Source: Hibiscus mutabilis
Lineage: Eukaryota > Streptophyta > Magnoliopsida > Malvales > Malvaceae
NCBI GenBank assembly: GCA_019671005.1
Contig: CM033744.1
Location: 1,454,208 to 1,518,207 of the forward strand
DNA: 64,000 bases
Direction: 5' to 3'
A program made the translations under genes and the position numbers. Shown here piece by piece: positions 55,174 to 64,000 of the stretch (the stretch's first letter is position 1; every line of letters begins with the position of its first letter). The notes under the pieces were generated by a model. That model had not been told where the DNA came from and ran no database searches. It was given only the letters and a program-made list of their open reading frames with translations.

Positions 55174-55255
55174 CCACTGGTTGTTTGTGATAGTAGCAGA
55201 AATGTTGCATCAATTTTTATTAAATGCTGAGGCAAAGGGTTTTATAAAGGGGGTG
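55174..55255 (+). pseudogene. LINE reverse transcriptase, small piece
   Basis: Read from the repeated target, this gives PLLFVIVAEMLHQFLLNAEAKGFIKGV in one frame, the conserved block before the catalytic FADD box. The FADD box itself does not follow; the next insertion starts here. Confidence 0.8.
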
Positions 55256-57030
55256 CAAGCTTTTACAGATGTTTTTTCTTCCATCTCTAGTTTGTGAAAA
55301 ATGAATGAAAAAGAAAGAAATTAAAGGATTTGCCAAAGGAGTTTGAACCCGTGACCTTGGCTGCATAGGTAAGAGGAGGTAACCAATTGAACTAGAGCTC
55401 ATTTCTCATATAGGTTTCCTAAAATAAATAATAACCTTTTTTTGTTCGGTTATATCTGGTTAATTAAAAAAAACAAGTCTGACCATTTTTTATCTCTCCC
55501 GTTCGAACCAGTAGAGAGATTTCCAGAATCATCTCCTCTCACCCCTTGACTGTCCAACGTTTGACTGGCCGCCACCGCCGTTCGTGGCAGTCACCGTTGC
55601 AGTTAGAAGGTTCCCCGTAACCTCTCGAACAAAACCCCTTCAATTCTCGTGTTGTTTTGCCCCGCCGTTCGCCGACAATCTTAGTCCGAAGATTTTTCCG
55701 GCCATCCCCGTTGGCCGTCCGAAAAGTGGACACCGGTTTTGAACTCACAGCTTGGAGGCGACCAAAACCCAGCCGTCTAGTTGCAGATCTGACGTCCGGA
55801 AGACTTTCGCCAGCGTTCAAACCGAATCGGTAAGTGAGGTGCGTTTTCGGTTATTTTCAAGTTAAATTCTTGTGTTTTGGGGATGAATTAATGTTTTAGG
55901 GTTGAAATCCGGCAAAAACTGTCCATTTCAAGTTATTTTTGACCGAAAAAGGCCGCGCGTGGGCTCCACGCACTGCCAGGGCAATTTTTGGCCGCCCTGG
56001 ACGGTGGCCGATGTGAACCTGGCCTGGAACTAGTCCTGTTTCGAATCGGTCCCGACCCGATTCGACCCGTCTGACCCGACCCGTTGACCGAGTTGACTCA
56101 GTGAGTTAACTCGCCCGAGTCAAACCTCTGACTGTCGACGTCAGCGTTGACTGCTGACTGATGACATCAGTGTTGACTTTGACTGCTGACGTTAGCGTTG
56201 ACTTCGACCTGAAAAGTCAAAATTTTCAAAAACTCCTATTTTATGTTTTTCAACGTCCTGAGTCCATTTTGAAGTCGGTTTTGTGAAATTCAAACTCGGA
56301 AGCCTCTGAATTTGACCTTGAACCCGAGTGAGCTTACGTGTAATTATTCAGTTTAAGTGTATTATATTCAAGTTTTGGACTAATTAAGGACTTGTTAAAT
56401 TAAAGGAATTAGTGACCGCGTATTTGAGAATTGTGGGGACGTCGAATTCGGGTTCGAGAGTGATCGAATGGAGTATCATGGATCGATCGATATAGTTCGG
56501 AATCAAGGTAATACATATCATATCTAGAATCTGTAATAACCAAGTTCAACATCGTAGATTTATGTTTAGTCATATGCTTGCGTGTGCTTATAGCATGTTT
56601 GGTAGTTTTGTATTACTGAGCTTTCCCAAGCTCACTTTACTTCACTATTACAGGTTAAAGAAATTCAATCATGGATCTATGACCGATATCAGAGTTTCCT
56701 CGGCGTTGTAAGTGGAGTACGGTGCTTGTGTATTAGTGGGTATGTATGTCACGTTTTATTTTTATGATTGAATCTGTATTATGTTTTCTGGATTTTAGCT
56801 TTGCGTAAGCGAATTTTAATATGGATTTAACAGAACATTTTATTTTGCACTTTCAAATGTATTTCTAAAAATTTTTCTTTTGTTTTTATTGTGGGTCGCC
56901 CCGGTGACCCGAATGTAACCTCCTAGAATTAGACGTATCGCATAGGCGAGCTTAGAGGGTTACAATGACACTGTGATTTCCATGCAAGGTGAGGTTAATT
57001 TTGCGATTAATTTAAAAAAAGGTTTTGACT
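55256..57030. mobile_element. LTR-like insertion of about 1.8 kb, class uncertain
   Basis: The sequence between two LINE pieces has LTR-like features: 'cccgtgaccttggctgcatagg...ggtaaccaa' near 55345, a GC-rich 55540-55720 region, and a cis-region 'tactgagctttcccaagctcac' near 56600 that recalls Gypsy LTRs. Near the right end, TGTAACCTCC and GAGGGTTACA (about 56914-56979) are inverted. No coding domain is present. A solo LTR with an associated loss of about 40 LINE codons is the likeliest reading. Borders are approximate and no target duplication was seen. Confidence 0.45.
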
Positions 57031-58039
57031 TGCTTTGAGTATACCTCAGGTTTGACAATAAAATATGAGAAATCATGTCCGTATGGTGTGGATGTTGAGA
57101 AAGACGTCTTGCGTGAGATGGCTACAGTGTTGGGTTGTGATCGCGATGTATTGCTGTTAATTTACTTGGGGTCTTTCGATAGGGGTTAATCCACGAAGTT
57201 TGAGCATTTGGGAGCCGTTGTTACAAAAATTCTGTAAGCAATTGGCGGGTTGGAAGCGAGGGTCATTGTCGTTCGCAGCACGCCTAACATTGATAAATTC
57301 AGCTTTATCCTATTTGCCCATGTATTATATGGGTGTATTTCTTGTGCCACGAAGTATTATCCTGAAGATTGACCGTATCAGGCGTAATTTTTTATGGGGA
57401 GGGTCTGAATCAAAGCGAAAGATGTCTAGAGTAAATTGAAAATTGGTGTGTCAACCAAAAAGGTATGGTGGATTGGGAGTTGTCGACTTGCATATTCGAA
57501 ATAAGGCATTGTTATCTAAGTGGAGTTGGCGATACGTATAGAGGGTAATTCACTATGGCTGGCATTGATTGTAGCCAATACGGTGAGAATGTTTTTAAAT
57601 GGCGTTGTAATGGTGTTGACAAAAAGAAAATGTCTGCTATTTGGAGGAGTATCATGGAGTTTCAAGATGATGCATGTGTTCAACAATTTATGGGGATATC
57701 GTCATTTACATGGCTGCCTGGTAATGGAGTCAAAATCCTTTTTTGGCGTGATACTTGGTGCACAGAGGTACCATTATGTAAAATTTTTCCTCACTTATTT
57801 CGGTTAGCGTGTAATAAACTGGCGTTAGTTTGTGATTATACGAATGATACTTCTCTTAACCATGACATGTGTGTTGGATGGCTCTGTCGGAGATCGATTG
57901 ATATGGAAACCAGCGACTAATGGCATTTTTACCGCCGGTGCTTTGTTCAAGTTAATGGCGTCGTTTGGGCTTGAAGGAGATGTCGAATGCTCGGCAATTT
58001 GGCAGCTTGAGGTGCCCCTAAAATTCAGTGCTTTATATG
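57031..58039 (+). pseudogene. LINE ORF2 C-terminal part, degraded and truncated
   Basis: Resumes with FEYTSGLTIKYEKS near 57035, then the thumb region. An open piece at 57200-57439 has LSIWEPLLQKFCKQLAGWKRGSLSFAARLTLINSALSYLPMYYMG and FLWGGSESKRKMSRVNW, hallmark L1 blocks. 57555-57920 and 57832-58039 continue in other frames up to AIWQLEVPLKFSA, the start of the zinc-binding end. Element E begins here, so the last part and poly-A tail are not in the window. Confidence 0.87.
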
Positions 58040-59189
58040 TGTAGCGATATCCCTTTCTACGCTAAAAAAACGGGGTCTTAAGGGTGTTTGGGGTCTTTCG
58101 GGTATTAAAAAATATCTTGCGTAGGGTTTTAGAAAAAAACCGTATTTTATTAAAAATTGAGTCGCCACCGGCCACTAGGGTAGGCCGGACACCATGAAAC
58201 CAGATATTTTAAAAATGTGGGGTTCGAGAGTCGGTTACGGATGGAGAAGGATTAGTACCCCACACCGCCCAAAATTGGTACTTTAATAATTACCGCTTTA
58301 TTAATTTTAGACTTTTCGGATTAAAGTGACGATTAAATTAAAATTTAGTTATAAGTGCGAGTAAATTTTAAGGGTCCCGTTATTCGAGAGTAAACTGATA
58401 GACCACCATCATTGCGCTTGATACTGGCCACGTTTACGCTCGAATAAAAGGGCACCGCATTGACAATAATATATCCGAAATGCAACTTAAAACATGGCAA
58501 ATAAAAATAAATACAATGCGATAAAAATATAAATAAATACTAACATAATAAAATATTAATCTAACATAAATAAAATACTAATCTAAAACATACATACATA
58601 AATATTAATCTAACGCATAAATAAAAATAAATCTAACATAAATAAAATACTAATTTAAAACATAAATAAATACTAATCTAAAACATAAATAACCATACAA
58701 ACTAAAAAAAGAACACAATTTTAAATTAACTAATACTTCATTAAATCATAAAAAAATACAACACAAATAAAAAGGAAAGAAAATATACCTAACTAGGAGC
58801 TCAAATGATAAACCCCGACTGAACCCCACTAAGATCTACCGCGACTTCTCCAAAAATTAATTAGATCGGACCCAAAATAGGACCTCGATCGAACCGGCTA
58901 GGACCAAGGGCACTGCCCCGGTCCTTGGCTACCCGAGAGCATAGCTCTCTTATTGGGCATGCCACAGCCGGCTACTACCCTTGCTGCCCTCCCCATGCCT
59001 CCTATTTATAGGCAATTGAGGGGTTTAAAGGGTGACGTGGAGCACCCTCCTCCATACCTTTTTTTTACTAAACAATTTTTTTGCTTTTTATACTACTTTT
59101 TGATTTTTTTTTATAGATTTTACATTAATAATATTACTATTAAAATAGTACTAATAATACTAAAACCCAGACAAAAATGAGTGATGACA
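58040..59189 (-). repeat. Element E left LTR (3' LTR in element sense)
   Basis: 1150 bp from TGTAGCGATA to GTGATGACA. It shares the first 400 bp, the AT-rich ATAAATA/ACTAATCTAAC region and the GC-rich end with the LTR of A. It carries the primer-site word at 58159-58167. Confidence 0.88.
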
Positions 59190-59233
59190 GCTGCCCCTCT
59201 TTGTTTGTTTTTGTGAAACGAGAACAAAACAAA
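59190..59233 (-). promoter_or_regulatory. Element E polypurine tract and hairpin
   Basis: Minus strand reads CAAAGAGGGGCAGC beside the LTR. Arms TTTGTTT (59200-59206) and AAACAAA (59227-59233) pair. Relative to A and B, a C-G pair in the stem has become T-A with both sides changed. Confidence 0.68.
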
Positions 59234-59433
59234 TATCAAAACCACTCATTTTTGTCCTTCTTCCTTGTCTTTTTGCGGCCTCAGAATCACGAGCTCTTCT
59301 GGAACTTTTTGCTCTTCCTCGGTCGAATTCTTCAGGTTTCCTATTTGTGGTCTCAGAATCACGAGCTCTTTTGGAACTCTTCGCTCTTCCTCGGCCACCT
59401 CTTTGACCTGTATGCACTTAAATATTAGTCTTG

Positions 59434-60205
59434 AGAAGACATCCTTACGAAAGGATTATATTAAGAAATTTGTTTAAAATAAATCATGCTTATGGAAGGA
59501 TAAAAATAGAATTGAATTTTAAGAGAAATATCCTTATGAAAGGATAAAATTAGAGATTTAAGAAAATCATCCTTATGGAAGGATAAAATTGAGAAATTTA
59601 GTTTTAAGAAAAACATCCTTATGAAAGGATCAGATTAAGAAATCTAAGTTTTAAGAAAAACATCCTTATGAAATGATCAAATTAAGTAATTTGAGTTTTG
59701 AGAAAAACATCCTTATGAAATGATCAAATTAAGTAATTTGAGTTTTGAGAAAAACATCCTTATGGAAGGATAAAATCAGGAAATCCAAGTTTAATAAAAA
59801 TGGTATCTCGCTTTGAGACTACCAAAAGGAGAAAACATCCTTGTGAAATAATCAAATTAAGAAATTCAGTTTTAAGCAAAACATCCTTAAGAAAGGATTA
59901 AATTAAGAAACTGGTTTTAAGAAAAATATCCTTATGAAATGATAAAATTGAGAAATTTAGTTTTAAGAAAAACATCCTTATGAAAGGATCAGATTAATAA
60001 ATCTAAGTTTTAAGAAAAACATCCTTATGAAAGGATAAGATTAAAAAATTCAATTTTAAGGAAAACATCCTTAGGAAAGAATCAAATTAAGAAATTGATT
60101 TTAAAGAAAACATCCTTAAGAAATGATTAAATTAAGAAACTGGTTTTAAGAAAAATATCCTTATGAAATGATAAAATTGAGAATTTTTTTTAAGAAAAAT
60201 ATCTT
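59434..60205 (-). repeat. 45-50 bp tandem array with ATCCTT-ATGA-AAGGAT
   Basis: About 15 units of the form aaaaacatccttatgaaagg, then atcaaattaagaaatt and agttttaag. Each unit has arms ATCCTT and AAGGAT around a four-base ATGA in the best copies. One longer unit is interrupted at 59795-59830. It lies in the hypervariable region upstream of the 3' LTR, as do the different arrays of A and B. Confidence 0.88.
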
Positions 60206-61420
60206 TTAAAATGATGCCCCGGTTCTATCCGCCTTGACATTAAAAGAAATCCATCAAAGGTGATGGCTCGAGAATTCAAAATCTTGATTTGAAATCGTGA
60301 GAAAATCTCTCTTTTTTCTTCTTTTTCTTTTTCATTTTTTTCTCTCTTTTTTTCTTTCTTCTTCTTTTTCTTTTTCTTTCTTTTTTCTTTTTTCTGACAC
60401 TCGAGTGCGTGTCTTTTTAACTAGTGAAAGGTGTACGAAGTCCTATGATAAAGATGATGCGTGAGCATATTTTATGATGCAAAGGTGCAAAATTTTCTTT
60501 TTTCTTCTTCTCTTCTTTCTTCAGGGGTAGGTAGGTTTCATCTTGTGACTACAACCATTCCTCATTCTTATGCCCGGATAAAATTTGCCTTTAAAACTTT
60601 ATTGTCCCTTCTCTGTTTGAACCTTCCAGCCAAGTGACCTCGGTCGATATCAACTCTTCGTTTAAGAAAAATCCTTTGACTTTTTCATTAGTCAAATCCT
60701 CTCATCTCTGTGTCACTTCTGGTCTCTTCTAATTTGAACTCCCATACGCATGAGATCTTTGCTATTTTATGGGCAATGATGCCCCACTCGCCTTGGATTA
60801 TTGTGAGCAAAATATCTCGATTTTTCATGGACAATGATGCCCCACTCAATTTTGATTCAACTCATCATCATCATTTTTTTGACCCTATATACTGAGTCTT
60901 CATCTATCTTATCATTAGGGCCGCCAAAATGCCCCCACGCCCTGAACTCATCTTTAATCTTCTTGCAACACCTCGACAAGAACTAACTTTTGGTCCCTAT
61001 AATAAAAAGATTAGTATTTTGGAAATAAACTGAGAAATTTAGGAAAAAAATGTCAAACATCTTTAAAAATTGATGTTTAGACAAAATGGTAAGGAGGAAA
61101 ATACCAAACATTTTTGAAAAATGAATGTTTGGAGTAAACAATAAGTATTAAACAAATTGAAATTCGAAAACTATTAAACATTTTTGAAAAACTAATGTTT
61201 GGAATAAATAATAAAGATTAAAAGAATCGACAAAAAATGTCAATTAATGTTCGACCCTAAAATAACAATGCACTAGAAAATTTGTCTATTTAGAAAATCT
61301 TGCCTATTTTGGCGATATAAGCATATGTATGGTCTCCCCTAGTCCATTTAGGCTTTCGAGAGGAACGTTTCCCATACCTAATTTCTAACCCATTCAATGT
61401 GGCTCTCTTGATCTCACCAC
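60206..61420 (-). other. Element E body, untranslated, with pyrimidine tract and inverted repeats
   Basis: A T/C tract at 60308-60395 and the CAAACATT...AATGTTTG inverted repeats (61040-61205) are the counterparts of A's 3030-3190 and 3685-3905. The phrase 'caatgatgccccactc' is repeated at 60774 and 60834. No gene is supported. Confidence 0.6.
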
Positions 61421-63119
61421 TCACTATGCCCTCCACCCTCTCCTCATTTGGGTGTCGATCAAGCACTTCGAGGTTTGACGTTCCCTGAAGAAAGGTTAAC
61501 CCTTATAGGTGGGATGTAATCTGAAGAAAAACTTATCAAACTTAGATATCCACATATGATCTGAATGGTCTTTGTAGGCTTATAATGTAGGCTATGGTTA
61601 TGAAAGAAAGGATATATAGGCCCAAAATGAGTGTTTAAGGGTGATGAAACCAAGGATCATTTCTTCTGGTAAAAATATCTTCTATGCGTTTGTTGATCAA
61701 AATGTGCTCAAATAAAAAACTTCTTTGATTTATTTCTTGGATCGCTCTAGACTGCCCATTTCTAGGTTTTCACCCTAGAGTTCATTTCTTTCTTTGTAGC
61801 TTTGGAATCTGCATCTTGCATATTGAATAAATGTTGATGCGTTTCTTATTCACATGTAATCAAATCTTCTCTTGTTATCGTTTATTGCACTTTTTGATGG
61901 TGCTTTTAATCTTCATTGTTTCAAACTTCTTGTTGGCACACTTTCAATTTGGTTTAGCCAGTCCTTTTGAGCAAAAATTTCTTTACTGGCTTATTCTGAT
62001 ATTTCTCTTGGTCTTCGTGTTTAGGACATTGATTCTCATTTCTTGCGCTTATTCATAGAGCGCTATCTTTGTAATGCGGTCAAAACTGGACGATTTGAAC
62101 AAAATCCTCTTCTTCTTTGCCCCTAGTGTGGGGGTGATCCTTGGTTTGGGTTCAAATGAAAAGAAACGAACAAGCTCAAAGTGGGACAACAAATGGATAT
62201 TTTCTATTATTTGCGAAGGGGATTGAAGAAATTCCATTCATCATCTCATACATGGATATCAAAATAGTCTTCAGAGGGTAGAAGTTTAGGGTCAACACTC
62301 GATTCAAGGATCTTAAACAACAAGTGTCTGAGAAGAAAATTTCCTAAAATGGGAACTGCCCATTATCTACACACTTGTTTTGTTCCTCTATCGGCCTAAA
62401 TGGACTAGCAGATACTTGCATTCGCAATAACCTAATAAAAATGGTATGTACATGTGTATGCTTTTTCATAAATATGTGTATATGCGTATGGGAAAAAATA
62501 TCCCATAACAATGAACAAAGAATGCAAATATGCTTTCTAAATAAATGAAAATTTTATTACGACAAAAATAACTTCATTCTGAAAAATATGACTTAGCTTA
62601 TAGATTTCTTTTGCATTTTCCCAAATGCACAGGGATCAACGGATTTGAATTGCCTTTACCGGTAGCCATTTGCTCCGGGTTAGTTGTACCATTCCCCTAA
62701 GTACAATCAGTTTATACCAATTATGACATTGGATTTTTCCAAATGATTTATTTTCCTCTGACTATTCGAAAATGGATTTTTGGTGAAAATTTAATTTACA
62801 GCTTTGTTTATAGATTTCTTTTGCATTTTTTCCAAATGCACTTGGATCAACGGTTTTGAGTTGCCTTTACCGGTAGCCGTTTGCTCCGGGCTAGTTGTAC
62901 TATTCCCCTGAGTACAATCATTTTATACCAATTATGAAATTGGATTTTTCCAAAGGATTTATTTTCCTTTGACCATTCATAAAAATGGTTTTTCGTTGGA
63001 TACTTGAATTATCCATTGTCTTAAACTTTACCGTGTTTAACCACGTTATGCCAGCATTTCTGTCGGACTTGTTAAACTCTATTGAACTCTTTCTAGTTTT
63101 GTGAGCATGAAAACTCACA
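61421..63119 (-). other. Element E body continued, with a two-copy repeat
   Basis: One CTCTAG/CTAGAG stem-loop at about 61745-61783 matches those in A. Two copies of a segment of about 110 bp ('cccaaatgcac...gggatcaacgg' to 'gagtacaatca') lie at 62600-62710 and 62815-62925. No gag or pol block could be read on either strand. Confidence 0.55.
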
Positions 63120-63850
63120 ATCAACTTTAAAAAAAATCTTTTTCTTCTTTCATCCTTAAGAAATGATAGAATTAATAAATTCTCCTATTTTCAGAAAAAA
63201 CAATCCTTAAAAAGATAGAATTGAGAAAAAACTTCTTAAGAACTATGAAAAACGTTCTTAAGACTGGTAGGATTAAAATATCTTTAAGAAATTTTTGAGA
63301 GAAAAAAAAACGATCCTTGAGAAAGGACAGGATTGAAAATTTTTGTTTTTTGAGAAAATCAATTGAAAAATTCTTCTTCCCTTTATTTGAGAAAAAGAAA
63401 AATCTTACGAGAGGAAATAATTGAGAAATCCATTTTTTTAACAATATCCTTATGAAAAGATTTAATTGAGAAATATTTCCTTTGAAAAATGTCCTTATGA
63501 AAGGACTAAATTAAAGGCTCGTATTAAAAGATGCCATTGTGAAAGGATCGAAAAAGAAACTCTTATTATTATTTTTGAAATAATGTCCTTATGAAAGGAC
63601 TGAACAAGTGTATTTGTGAAATGATTGAAAAAACTTTGCTAAAAAATATTTATTCTCGTGGGAGGATGAAAAAAGCTCAAAAATGTCTTTGTGAATGGAC
63701 TGGATCTAAGAACTTGTTAAAACAAATTGAAATGTTCATTCGTTTTTAATCGCCCTTATGAAAGGGCTGGATTTAGAAATTTGGTTGAAAGAATATAAAA
63801 GTTCATTCTTAAAAAAATGTCCTTAAAAGGATTTACCTTTTCTTAAAAAT
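63120..63850 (-). repeat. Second CCTTATGAAAGG-type array of element E
   Basis: About 13 degenerate units with core TGTCCTTATGAAAGGACT or ATCCTTAAGAAATGAT spaced 40-60 bp. The core is the same as in the 59434-60205 array, 3 kb away, but spacers differ. Frames across it encode only Phe/Lys/Ile runs. Confidence 0.75.
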
Positions 63851-64000
63851 AATTTGTGGAAGAATTTTTTGGTATGTGATTTTATGCAAATGAGATGCAT
63901 GCACGTGCTTCCGAGATATGCAATATACGAAATGTAAAAATCATAACAATAATCAACAAATGCAAGAATGAACGCAAATAAAGGCGTTGATTCCGCTGGT

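Larger units (their letters stand above)
32978..58039 (+). mobile_element. L1-type LINE split into four pieces by later insertions
   Basis: Four pieces on the same strand continue one ORF1-ORF2 order: 32978-35670, 54261-54807, about 55174-55255 and about 57031-58039. They are separated by element B (with D inside), a 366 bp insertion and a 1.8 kb insertion, and the 3' end is cut by element E. The order of domains is ORF1, apurinic-type endonuclease, reverse transcriptase, and the segment before the zinc-binding end. Many stops and frameshifts show an old copy. Confidence 0.88.
58040..64000 (-). mobile_element. Element E: Ogre/Tat-like element, left part only
   Basis: The left LTR (58040-59189) is followed by a polypurine tract, so the element reads on the minus strand and enters from beyond the window's right edge. 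The body (59190-64000) matches the body of A in blocks (61424-61530, 62270-62420, 63975-63996), with different tandem arrays. In the block between the last two matches A has its gag remnant; I find none here. The 5 bp before the LTR are atatg. The primer site and right LTR are not in view. Confidence 0.83.

Noticed and set aside
55539..55820. 93-codon minus-strand frame in a GC-rich stretch
   Set aside because: It lies within the LTR-like insertion, has Arg/Gly-rich composition and no recognisable family.

Overview
The window is nuclear DNA of a flowering plant, most probably a eudicot. It has spliced genes with GT-AG introns, plant-type Ty3/Gypsy retrotransposons of the Athila and Tat/Ogre kinds, a plant L1-type LINE and AT-rich intergenic DNA. 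Only two genes look like host genes. Most of the rest is transposable elements nested inside one another. Letters A-F below are my own labels.

Layout. (1) Positions 1-20766: element A, a minus-strand Ogre/Tat-like LTR element without a polymerase. Its left LTR is cut by the window start. Element C, a plus-strand Athila-like element (4117-14351, duplicated target ctcac), sits inside it. (2) 20767-24500: intergenic DNA with a probable solo LTR (F, about 21057-22962) and a direct repeat at 20767-21056 and 23660-23930. (3) 24623-29171: two convergent host genes, a five-exon F-box gene on the plus strand and a six-exon YVH1/DUSP12-like dual-specificity phosphatase on the minus strand with a 5'UTR intron. 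(4) 30900-32980: intergenic DNA with a minisatellite-bearing hAT-like insertion. (5) 32978-58039: one plus-strand LINE broken into four pieces by element B (35671-54260, minus, target acaag), a 366 bp insertion, a 1.8 kb LTR-like insertion, and element E, which truncates its 3' end. Element D (38789-44817, minus, target ctttc), a deleted relative of C, is nested in B. (6) 58040-64000: left LTR and part of the body of E, a third Ogre/Tat-like element running off the window.

How the parts relate. A, B and E share LTR ends, a tRNA-Arg-type primer-binding site (seen in A and B), a polypurine tract, and the order ORF1 tail then gag (A and B); none shows protease, reverse transcriptase or integrase, so they would need enzymes in trans. 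C keeps decayed gag, protease and integrase, has lost reverse transcriptase/RNase H, and carries an open 507-536 codon env-position ORF. D keeps only a gag zinc-knuckle remnant and a scrap of reverse transcriptase.

The strongest unexplained signal is structural. Both element groups carry a short hairpin directly upstream of the polypurine tract with base changes that preserve pairing. Both C and D also carry four copies of a 26-nt stem-loop before the 3' LTR and a dispersed palindrome GTTGCC-NN-GGCAAC that invades coding sequence. The Ogre-like elements carry several independent tandem arrays whose units contain short inverted repeats. All calls come from reading the sequence and from recalled family features; no database search or alignment program was run.
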